From a virus, in the IMG/VR virus record IMGVR_UViG_3300017732_000020, positions 1-38,137 of that record: a DNA stretch of 38,137 bases. One strand, written 5' to 3'. Of the stretch, positions 1-8,346 are shown piece after piece; the stretch's first letter is position 1; each line of letters starts with the position of its first letter. A program made the translations under genes and the position numbers. Under the pieces are notes generated by a model. The model ran no database searches. It was not told the DNA's origin and worked only from the letters and a program-made list of their open reading frames with translations.

Positions 1-679
1 CCGTATTAGCAGTTGTGGTTGCAGAGTTAGCAGTTGTAATTGCTGTAGCAGCATCTGTAGCTGCTGAGTTAGCAGTATTTACAGCAGTAGTTGCATTAGT
101 AGAGGCAGTGTTTGCTGTGTTGACTGCAGCTGTAGCGTTAGTTTCAGCAGTGTTAGCCGTGTTAACAGCAGCCGTAGCGTTAGTAGATGCTGTATTAGCA
201 GTAGCTACAGCAGCACTAGCGTTAGTATCAGCAGTGTTTGCAGTAGCAACCGCAGCATCAGATTTAGTATTGGCTGAGTTAGCGGTAGTCACTGCTCCGT
301 TAGCAGTCGTTACAGCAGAGTTAGCTGTGGTTACTGCACCGTTAGCTATAGTGGTAGCTGCTGCGGCTTCAGCATCAGACTCTTGTGTAACGTATAAGTT
401 TTGAGTGAAGTTTTGGTTTAGATCCTCAGCTTTAATGGCGGAGCCAGGGAAGAAAGTAGAGCTAAGAGTATCGATAATAGTATCACGAAAGATACGAATA
501 GCGACACCATTAGCAGGTGCTGTGGTGAATGCCAGCGTTGTAGCGTTAGCAAATGTAAATGCAGTTGTAGCAACTGTGTCAAGTGTTACCTTGACATCAG
601 CTTGTTTCAAATATTCAAATGTAAATGAATAGTTCGTTGTAGAACCATTCCCTGTGTATTCGATAAAAGTGTTAGCCAT
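1..679 (-). CDS. tail fibre protein, N-terminal part (T7 gp17-like), runs off the window
   Basis: The reading frame starts with ATG at 677-679 and stays open to the left edge, so only the first 226 residues are visible. Residues 1-70 resemble the T7 tail-fibre N-terminal domain that docks the fibre to the tail: an opening of the type FIEYTGNGSTTNYSF, then an FTTAPANG segment and IRIFRDT. Residues 110-226 are a low-complexity Ala/Thr/Asn region built of 14-residue repeats, probably a coiled-coil or fibrous shaft. The receptor-binding tip is outside the window. It lies 19 bases after the gp16-like gene, the position of gene 17 in T7. Family assignment comes from sequence resemblance and gene order; the shaft fold is inferred. 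Confidence 0.88.
   Translation of the reverse strand, partial: MANTFIEYTGNGSTTNYSFTFEYLKQADVKVTLDTVATTAFTFANATTLAFTTAPANGVAIRIFRDTIIDTLSSTFFPGSAIKAEDLNQNFTQNLYVTQESDAEAAAATTIANGAVTTANSAVTTANGAVTTANSANTKSDAAVATANTADTNASAAVATANTASTNATAAVNTANTAETNATAAVNTANTASTNATTAVNTANSAATDAATAITTANSATTTANT
2..253 (-). repeat. six tandem 42-bp units in the tail fibre gene
   Basis: Six consecutive in-frame units of 42 bases code for 14-residue variants of AVNTANTASTNATA. The units begin at 253, 211, 169, 127, 85 and 43, and the array continues past the left edge. Fourteen residues equals two heptads with Ala and Val at regular spacing, which fits a trimeric coiled-coil shaft. Confidence 0.85.
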
Positions 680-698
680 TACGCTTTAGTGTTTGTGT

Positions 699-3600
699 TC
701 AATAAGAGAACGCTTCCATCCGATCCAGAAATTCACGTGCTGCATCTTGCTGACCTCTTTGCAAATAAATAGAAACGGTTTCGTTGATAAACTGTTTTTT
801 AGAAATTGCATCACGTTCAGATGACAAGGCAGCAGCAGCATTCATAGCGTTACGTAATTCAAAACGCAGTTTTTTGTGGATACCTTCAAAATTACTTAGG
901 TCAACAGGTAACCCTTGTCTTACAGCTCTCATGTAATTTTTTCTAAACTGTTTTGCGTCAGAAGTACGCATTACACGCTTAATACCTTCTAAAAAGAATT
1001 TTTCACGACCCATAATGTTGGTAATTTCAGACCGTTGTTCAGGTGTATATTCAACGCCGCGGCCATTAGTACGAAGGCTTGGGCGTGCGTCAAACTCAAC
1101 CATTTGCAAGAATTCTTTTTCTTCAGAAATTTTTCCGCTAACTTTCCAAGGCATGTAATTGTTCCAGACACGTGTCATGAAACCTTCAAACATGTTGCCA
1201 GCTTTGTCTGGGTATCCAATTCGGTCACCGTCAATCCAGTCATATTTTTGTGGCATCTGGCTTTTGAGAAACGGCAGGCGGTTGCGTGCCATGTCAAAGG
1301 TAGTTGACTGTACTTCCTTCAGACCAGGGTCCATAAGACGTGAAATCTCGGCCATTTGACTAGACATTGGTGCGTTAGCAGCAACCAAGAAACTGCCAGC
1401 CCAACGATTAATAGCACCGACATCACCACGTGCAACGTCTAAGAATGGTTCTAAACCAGCCATAAATGACTTGTCAGTTACTGATGCTGCAAGAATAAAT
1501 CCAAGTTTACGGAATTGTTCACTGATGTCATTAGGTGTAAGTGAATCCATGTTGTCTGCCACGTCAGCAACCGCAGCAAACCAATTGCTGATAGGGCCAA
1601 GGTTGTCGTAACTTACCCAGTTACCACCAGGCAACCTAATAGAACGCGGTTTCCAGCCAGTCTCACGACGCAATGCTTGCTTTTGTTTGTCAGCAAGACC
1701 ATTGCCAGTGATTCTGTCAGTCATAAACAAGCCAACAGCAGAACTGACCATCAAAGTACCAAGAGCAGTACGACCATAAAGGTCAGCACGAATCTCTCCA
1801 TACTTTTGGAACTTTTGCTCATAGCTCATTTTAGACAAGTCACCGTCCTTTAAACCACGTGACTTAAGGACATTATCAATGTCTTCCTTAGCCATGTCTT
1901 GTGGCTTAAGTTTAAAGTTGTTGTACTCCATCATAAACAAGTTATGTGGGGAGTAAGACTTAGCCAAAATAAGGTCGTTTACAGGTGTTTTGGTAAACAG
2001 CAAAAACGGCTTCATGATGGGGAACCGAGCAACTAAACCAGAAACTGCGTTCGTGGCTTCGTTGTCCACAGACATTGCAATTTCACCAGACGTAAATTTA
2101 ACAACATCATCATTGATAAGACCATCTTCATCAAACATACCTTTGTAGATACGGTCGTAATGTTCTTTAGCTGCTGCTTCAGTAAAGGTCCTTTTACCAT
2201 TATCAGTAACTAGGTCAAATGCTCTGCCACGTGCTTCTGCATGAGCAATCATGGTTTGAGTAAACCCGTCAAGAGCTTGCATAGCACGGTTACCAAAACG
2301 AAGCCAAGGATGATTAGCCAAATCATTCATTTCTTGGATGCGTTCTACAGCAATCATCGGTCCTAGGTCACCTTCAGCTTCTTTGGCTACGGCAATCCTT
2401 TTCAAGATGTCAATTTGATCTTGGTTTTTGACAAAGATATTTTCACGACCAAGGTCAGCAACATTAGGTTCAGTTGCACTGCGTTTAAATACTTCACCCA
2501 TATACTTGAGTGATTCATGCAGCACGTCTAAATCCATACCGTACTGGTAAATAGCACGACGCATCTGTTGTCCCTCGCCAAAGCGAAGACCACCAATCAT
2601 CGCACCTAGTGGCTTCTCAACCAAACCTGCCATGTTACTAATTCCAGCTTTAATTGGAGTAGCAAATGCACTGAGAGTTGAGTTGTAGACGTTAGACCAG
2701 AAACCTTGCAAAACTACTGACTGGGTACCAACATCACCATCAATAAGTGCTTTACGGATAGTGCCTGTAGATTCTTTGAGGAACTTGTTTAGTGACGCCA
2801 TAGTGTTTACCTTTCCATCGGTAAACTCATAGGCCATCAACAAAGCATTAAAATACTCAGGATTTTTTTCTTTGACTTCACGTAACACGTCTGTAGTCAT
2901 CTTTGCATCCATGCGAATCTTGTCGATAGCACGGAGTGTATCGTTGGATTCTTCTTTCATAATCCGGTCGATACGTGATGCATACGCTTGCTGATTAGCT
3001 TTGGATTGAACACTGCCTTCCATCTTAAGGCGGTTCCACATGTTAGTCAGGTTTAGTGCCCGTCCACGTACATATGTAGCCCGTCCACGCATAGCCATCA
3101 AATACTCAAGACGATCGATGAGTTGTTCTGATGCGTTGTCAATAGCAGGTGTGCCATCAGTCAGGCGGATACCTTGTGCAGTGTCAGATACTTGTCCAGA
3201 CAGTGAAGTTGCGAGGTATGTTTCTGCTTTAGCCTGATCCATGTTGACCAGGTCACTCGTATACTTTTTAATTAGTTTGCGGGCAGCTTCCATACCTGTA
3301 GAACTAAGTGTAGTTACACCCATTTCACCAGACTTTTCAGTAAGCTCCTTAGTAAACATTGCCTTCATCTGTTCGATGGGCATGTTCCAATACTTCTCTG
3401 CCATCTCATCACCAACTTTGGCAATTTCTTTAGCAGTAGCGTAGTCACCATTAGGAAACTTGACGTCAATATCAGTGTCCTTAAGTTGCTCACCAATACC
3501 ACGCAAGGTGACATCCATGTCGTAATCAAGGTCCAGACCACGTTTAATTAGTCCGTCAGGTAAAAGACTACCGACACGACCATAAATACTGCCGCCGCCA

Positions 3601-4679
3601 TTTGTAGCAACCTGCCAAGCGTCGATAGCTGCAAGGTTGACATCACCATCAACGGATCGTGCAATAATTTCTTGTTCACCATACAGGTCATGGACACCGT
3701 AAATAGGCTCTGACAAAGCAAGCTCTACGTCTCCACCTGCTTTTTCTACAGCTTTGTTGTAATTGTATTCACCAATGTTATCAAGAGCATTTACACGCTG
3801 TTCTGCAGAAAAGTTGACAGCTTCTTCTGGCGTTAGGTTTTGTTTAGCGTTGTATTTTTCAGTGTAGACACCAGCTTTTTCTGACTTCGGTACGTACGTG
3901 GTACGAAGACCACGGACATTCTTAAGCAACTGCAGACCGCCAATCAGTACGTCAGTACCTATACCAAGGTAGACACCTTCAGTAACGTTCTTTGCACGCT
4001 TAACATCAGCACCATCAGTAGGTAATGTTGCCAAATCTTCAGGAATCCAGCCGTACCAACTAGGCCAATTTTGTTTTAGTGTGCCAGCTAGGTTTTCATC
4101 TGTCTGGTTAATTTCAACGGTGTAGTCAACAAAAGCACCAGTGCCTGCGCTGAATGCCATACCACCGATCTTTTTGACCATTGGATCAACAAGGAACTTG
4201 GCTTTTTTATATCTGCCAGCTATAGTTGCCGCTTTCGCAGCAAGACCGGCTGAGCCAAGGCCACCTAAACCAACAGTAGGAATAATGATGGATGACAAGT
4301 TACGTACAGTTTGAGTGACTTCACTTTCAAACTCAGGTACTTTCGGAATCTCTACACCAGGAACAAGATTTAAAAAATCTACAGCAAAGTCGGTTACACC
4401 AACAACTGGAGCTGCAGCTAACTCACCAGCAAATTCAATTGCTGATTGTTCCTCTTGTTCTTCGTCTTCTCTTTGTTCAGTTTCAGCAGCAACCTGTGGG
4501 TCAGGTCCTACTGGTTCAGGTGTTTGTTCTTTAGTTGTAGGTTGTTGTGGTGAAGCCGTAGCTTCGGGTTGTGCAGTTTCTTGCTGTTGTTTTGCGAGTT
4601 CTTCTTGAGCTTTTTGCTGTTCAATAAACTCGTCATCGATGTCGGGCGTACCCGGCATTCCGCTAAGATAACTATTCAT
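699..4679 (-). CDS. internal virion protein, T7 gp16-like (1326 aa)
   Basis: This is the largest protein in the window and occupies the T7 gene 16 position, after the gp15-like gene (8-nt overlap) and before the tail fibre. In T7 the equivalent is ejected into the cell envelope and helps thread DNA into the host. Residues 1-85 are a disordered Gln/Pro/Glu-rich stretch. They are followed by Ala/Gly-rich hydrophobic stretches (around 85-190) that could contact membrane, and then a long, mostly helical body. I see no lytic transglycosylase signature at the N-terminus, unlike T7 gp16; a possible cell-wall enzyme is instead at the end of the preceding gene. Assignment rests on size, order and composition. 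Confidence 0.8.
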   Translation of the reverse strand: MNSYLSGMPGTPDIDDEFIEQQKAQEELAKQQQETAQPEATASPQQPTTKEQTPEPVGPDPQVAAETEQREDEEQEEQSAIEFAGELAAAPVVGVTDFAVDFLNLVPGVEIPKVPEFESEVTQTVRNLSSIIIPTVGLGGLGSAGLAAKAATIAGRYKKAKFLVDPMVKKIGGMAFSAGTGAFVDYTVEINQTDENLAGTLKQNWPSWYGWIPEDLATLPTDGADVKRAKNVTEGVYLGIGTDVLIGGLQLLKNVRGLRTTYVPKSEKAGVYTEKYNAKQNLTPEEAVNFSAEQRVNALDNIGEYNYNKAVEKAGGDVELALSEPIYGVHDLYGEQEIIARSVDGDVNLAAIDAWQVATNGGGSIYGRVGSLLPDGLIKRGLDLDYDMDVTLRGIGEQLKDTDIDVKFPNGDYATAKEIAKVGDEMAEKYWNMPIEQMKAMFTKELTEKSGEMGVTTLSSTGMEAARKLIKKYTSDLVNMDQAKAETYLATSLSGQVSDTAQGIRLTDGTPAIDNASEQLIDRLEYLMAMRGRATYVRGRALNLTNMWNRLKMEGSVQSKANQQAYASRIDRIMKEESNDTLRAIDKIRMDAKMTTDVLREVKEKNPEYFNALLMAYEFTDGKVNTMASLNKFLKESTGTIRKALIDGDVGTQSVVLQGFWSNVYNSTLSAFATPIKAGISNMAGLVEKPLGAMIGGLRFGEGQQMRRAIYQYGMDLDVLHESLKYMGEVFKRSATEPNVADLGRENIFVKNQDQIDILKRIAVAKEAEGDLGPMIAVERIQEMNDLANHPWLRFGNRAMQALDGFTQTMIAHAEARGRAFDLVTDNGKRTFTEAAAKEHYDRIYKGMFDEDGLINDDVVKFTSGEIAMSVDNEATNAVSGLVARFPIMKPFLLFTKTPVNDLILAKSYSPHNLFMMEYNNFKLKPQDMAKEDIDNVLKSRGLKDGDLSKMSYEQKFQKYGEIRADLYGRTALGTLMVSSAVGLFMTDRITGNGLADKQKQALRRETGWKPRSIRLPGGNWVSYDNLGPISNWFAAVADVADNMDSLTPNDISEQFRKLGFILAASVTDKSFMAGLEPFLDVARGDVGAINRWAGSFLVAANAPMSSQMAEISRLMDPGLKEVQSTTFDMARNRLPFLKSQMPQKYDWIDGDRIGYPDKAGNMFEGFMTRVWNNYMPWKVSGKISEEKEFLQMVEFDARPSLRTNGRGVEYTPEQRSEITNIMGREKFFLEGIKRVMRTSDAKQFRKNYMRAVRQGLPVDLSNFEGIHKKLRFELRNAMNAAAALSSERDAISKKQFINETVSIYLQRGQQDAAREFLDRMEAFSY

Positions 4680-7281
4680 TTTCTAAAGGGTCAAATCCGA
4701 TCAAAGCATTAGCACGTGCAGACCACTCAGCTTCAGCTTCATCGGTGTATGGAAGGTTAAGTGGTGGGGCAACATCAATAGCTACGCCGCGTGAATGTGC
4801 ACTACCAGTATCGTTAGGTCGCAAGTAAGATGTTACACGGTAGCCGTTTTGTTCAAACAAAAGCTTTGCAGCAGCAGCTTGTTGTTGAGTTGCAAACTCG
4901 TAGTGATTATGGTAATTCTTGCCACCATGACCACGAGGTCCGTCACCGTTATCATAGACAATACGTCCGTCAGTTTTGCCACGGATCGTAGGGTCACCAC
5001 TGACATATTGGACAACTTTATACATTGACGAACGGACCGGTGCAGATGCTCCAGTTTGAGTGTCTCCAACGTTTGCACGGCCAGTACGTTCTGGTGTGCG
5101 GAAGGTGTTGCGGATCTGGCTGTAAGGAGTTACTCCAAATTCACTGTAACGCCTTTTCTGCTCTTTATTAAGTGCGTCTACTTGCAGTGTAAGTTTGCCA
5201 TCACCAATGTATGGGGCAATGTCATTCAATACTTGCAGCGGGTTACGGTTAGTTGTTTCAGCAACATAAGCAATTACAGGTGGCATGTTCCACTGCTTTT
5301 CTGTGTAAGTTGTAAGTGCCTTTTCTATTTCCGCATGATTCATTTGTTGTGCAATCAGTTGATAACGCTGTGCAGCTGGTTTCGTGGTATCTCTAAGAAT
5401 ATCTCTAATTTTATTAAGCTGAGTTTTGCCAGTAGTTTGAGCTGTGCTTAGCTGCTGTTTTTGCTGGTCATCTGGTGATTTAATAATAAATTCTTTAAAT
5501 CCACCAGTTGGTGTCAACCCTGTCCGCAGCGCGTTTTCAATGTCAACATTGACTTTTGCCAAAGCTTGATCACGTGCCTTATCGAATGTAGCACCAGGGA
5601 CTGCTGAAAACTGTTGCAAATAAGTTCTATAGTTTTGCTTGAATTTATTTACTGCTAGGGTGTGGTTAACCTCATTCAATGCTCCGTACGTGCTAACATT
5701 GCTAAGAATTTCAGGACTGTTGTTAACAGTGCTTTCAATCATTGACATATGAAGCTGTGTCGTTGTATCTGCAAACAAACTATCAGATTGCTTGGCTAGG
5801 TTCATAGCACGATTTAGTGCCTCAGGGCTTTCATAATGACCACCTAGAACAATGTCCATGGTCAGACGTCCAGTTTTATACAGCTCGTCGTTAGTAGCCT
5901 TTGTTTGACGCCAACGCTGTGCATCAGAAGTGATACGACGTGCATTTTGCAACATCTTAGACTCACGTCCAAAGTAAAGAATAGTGCCACGGCTTTCAAT
6001 ATCTTTGACTTCTGCATCGGTCAAGTCACCGTCACCACCAAGCCTGTTCATTTCATCAACAACCCAAGCATCATATTCAAGCTGCTTTGCTTGTTCCTCT
6101 CTGTTAGCGTCTTGGTTTTGTCTAGTAACAATGCTGTTTTCAATGTCTTCTAATTCAGCAGCAAAGGTTGGAAATGATTCACGCAGTGTTTGTCCATTAG
6201 AACCACTACCTGGATAATCAAGAATTGAATCAATGACACCAGCTTCGAGAGCATAAGCACCACTTTCTTTTGATTTAGTTTCTAAATACTTACGAAGATC
6301 TTCCCGTTTTTGAAAGGAAGGATTTGTACTGTTCCAACGAATTAAACCTGCTACTTGGTCTTGGTTAAAAGCTACAGCAAATGCGTTTTGACGGTCTTGT
6401 GTGAGTTCTTTTTCTTGCAGTGCTCGTCTGTCTTTAAGAAAAAGGTTACGACGGTTACTGACCAATTCGTCTAGTTTCGCGTAGACACCAGCACCTGCAA
6501 GAACTTCAGGACGTGCTTGACCTACAAAGTTGACCTCCATAAACTCACGCTTTGCTTCAGTCAAGAAAGCGTCAAAGTCAGTGATAGGTGCGTTTTGTTC
6601 TAGCTCTTTAGCACGGATCTTTTGTTCAAGAAACTCCGGAAATTTGTTTAGGCTGTTTTGAAATAACTGTTTATGCTGTACCCAACGTTTTGTGTTCCGG
6701 TTTTGGTAGACCGCAAACATGCCATCAATAAGGCTAGTGTCAGCATCAGGTCCAAACATTTCTTGGACACTGTCTTGTGCAGCAAACTCTGAACGTGTTA
6801 GATTGTCGTCCATTTTTTGGTACGACACCATTTGATCATAAGTTACACCAGTCCTTGAAATGACGTCATGAGCAGCAGCAACTTTTTTCTCCTCTTGCTC
6901 CTGCATGTAGTCACCAAGCATACTAAAAGCAGTTTGGCTAAAAGCACTAATGTTGGCTAGATCAGTTTGTCTTGACTTGTTTTCAGCATCCAGATTATCC
7001 ATCTGAATTTTGTAGTCACGATCCAACGCATCCTTATAGGATTGCCGTTGCAATGACTGCATTCGGTAGTTGGTTTCGCGGTTAGCGTCTTCAGCAGAGT
7101 TGACTAGGCGTTGTGCACGCAAGTAAATCTGTTCGTTTTCTTTTGCGAATTCACGAGCACGTTGTACACCACGAACTTGTTTTTCTGTTTGTCGCTCAAT
7201 CTTAGCCGTTTGGTCTGGAACCCGAATTTGGAATTCACTAAAACTTCCTGGCTTAGAATATGTCTTATAATTTTTAGGCAT
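4672..7281 (-). CDS. internal virion protein, T7 gp15-like, with C-terminal peptidase M15-like domain
   Basis: This is an 869-residue protein with a long charged, Gln-rich helical N-terminal region (residues 25-600), in the gene 15 position. The last 120 residues differ: they include YHNHYEF (His791, His793) and then SAHSRGVAID at 827-836. The latter matches the S-x-H-x2-G-x-A-x-D zinc motif of D-Ala-D-Ala carboxypeptidase or endopeptidase families (M15, VanY-like). The usual later ExxH motif is not clear; EAEW is found where it might be expected. A murein-cutting role during DNA entry is an inference. It begins 13 bases after the gp14-like stop and overlaps the gp16-like gene by 8 bases. Confidence 0.78.
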   Translation of the reverse strand: MPKNYKTYSKPGSFSEFQIRVPDQTAKIERQTEKQVRGVQRAREFAKENEQIYLRAQRLVNSAEDANRETNYRMQSLQRQSYKDALDRDYKIQMDNLDAENKSRQTDLANISAFSQTAFSMLGDYMQEQEEKKVAAAHDVISRTGVTYDQMVSYQKMDDNLTRSEFAAQDSVQEMFGPDADTSLIDGMFAVYQNRNTKRWVQHKQLFQNSLNKFPEFLEQKIRAKELEQNAPITDFDAFLTEAKREFMEVNFVGQARPEVLAGAGVYAKLDELVSNRRNLFLKDRRALQEKELTQDRQNAFAVAFNQDQVAGLIRWNSTNPSFQKREDLRKYLETKSKESGAYALEAGVIDSILDYPGSGSNGQTLRESFPTFAAELEDIENSIVTRQNQDANREEQAKQLEYDAWVVDEMNRLGGDGDLTDAEVKDIESRGTILYFGRESKMLQNARRITSDAQRWRQTKATNDELYKTGRLTMDIVLGGHYESPEALNRAMNLAKQSDSLFADTTTQLHMSMIESTVNNSPEILSNVSTYGALNEVNHTLAVNKFKQNYRTYLQQFSAVPGATFDKARDQALAKVNVDIENALRTGLTPTGGFKEFIIKSPDDQQKQQLSTAQTTGKTQLNKIRDILRDTTKPAAQRYQLIAQQMNHAEIEKALTTYTEKQWNMPPVIAYVAETTNRNPLQVLNDIAPYIGDGKLTLQVDALNKEQKRRYSEFGVTPYSQIRNTFRTPERTGRANVGDTQTGASAPVRSSMYKVVQYVSGDPTIRGKTDGRIVYDNGDGPRGHGGKNYHNHYEFATQQQAAAAKLLFEQNGYRVTSYLRPNDTGSAHSRGVAIDVAPPLNLPYTDEAEAEWSARANALIGFDPLENE

Positions 7282-7293
7282 AGTTGAAAGTTT

Positions 7294-8346
7294 TTATCCG
7301 AATCCAGCAACTGTAGAAGCAATTTGCAAGCTATTACGGAAGAAAGCACCGGCCAAGTTAGCTTGATAAGGAATGCTCTTCATTGGTTTAGGACCTTGCT
7401 TCGGCTTGTAAATGTCTTGGTATTGTGGGAACGGCAGTGCAAGTGGTTTAGGCAGCGGTGGTGAGATTTGTGGTTTCAGCATAATGTTAGCCTCAGCGTC
7501 TATGTCAGCCTGCAACCTTTGCATTGCAATTTGACGTCGGTTTAAACTGTCAGCAGCGACTAGGTTGTTTTCACTCAATTCAAGTGCAAGATTGTCCTGC
7601 ATATTTTGCTGACGTGCAACCAAAAGGTCCATATCAACCTGCCCTGTATCCATCATCAGTTCATTGACAATGTCACTCTCTACAGCGTTAGCTTCAGCTT
7701 GAATAGCATTAAGACTTTTAGCAGCAGCCCGTCCAGCTTGACCACGTGCAGCAGCTTGACCTTTAGCTTTGAGAGCAGAGATACCAGCTGTACGCAGTTG
7801 AGAAGTAGCCCCTGCTTTAAGTTTTTTCTTTTTGAGCATCAGACCATGTGCCTGAGTTGTGTAGTTAAGAAGAGTCTCTTGACCACTTAGCTCTAGCTCA
7901 ATCTGCTGCTCCATCAAATTACGGTCTGCCTGAAGATTAGCAAACTCACTAGCAATAAAATTAAAACCTTTTTGTTGAACAGCTTGCTCAACGGATTGGT
8001 TGTAAGACCGCATATCTTGAGAAAACTCAAAATCACGGATTGCCATTGAAGTATTCCAATCCTGCTGACGGCTGTTGGCTTGGAATTGAAGATCGCGCCT
8101 CAGATTTTTTTTAGAAATCTTTTGCCCTTTTACTTCGTACTCAAACCTACGCTCTAGCTCGTCACCTTCATATGCATAGACCTCTTTGTTATATTTATTA
8201 GTTTCATCTGCTACTTTTTTTGCGTGTGCGTTTTGTGTAGATGCACCACCTGTAAAAATGTCGCCAATAGCCTTAAATATATTTAACTCTAAACCAGACT
8301 CTTCAAGCTGTTGATCCAGTATATTTTGTTTTGGGTTAAACATCAA
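7294..8346 (-). CDS. internal virion protein, T7 gp14-like (350 aa)
   Basis: The gene starts with ATGA overlapping the stop of tail tubular protein B. The product is Ala/Gln-rich and strongly helical between residues 60 and 280, with a basic Ala/Gly patch near 185-205 and a Pro-rich stretch around 295-325. In T7 the protein in this position (gp14) is ejected first and forms an outer-membrane pore. No catalytic motif is visible. Identification is by order and composition, since gp14 proteins diverge fast. Confidence 0.72.
   Translation of the reverse strand: MMFNPKQNILDQQLEESGLELNIFKAIGDIFTGGASTQNAHAKKVADETNKYNKEVYAYEGDELERRFEYEVKGQKISKKNLRRDLQFQANSRQQDWNTSMAIRDFEFSQDMRSYNQSVEQAVQQKGFNFIASEFANLQADRNLMEQQIELELSGQETLLNYTTQAHGLMLKKKKLKAGATSQLRTAGISALKAKGQAAARGQAGRAAAKSLNAIQAEANAVESDIVNELMMDTGQVDMDLLVARQQNMQDNLALELSENNLVAADSLNRRQIAMQRLQADIDAEANIMLKPQISPPLPKPLALPFPQYQDIYKPKQGPKPMKSIPYQANLAGAFFRNSLQIASTVAGFG

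Noticed and set aside
15-404. 129-codon Ala/Val-rich plus-strand frame
   Set aside because: It is the antisense reading of the tail-fibre repeat array; low complexity makes open frames on both strands.
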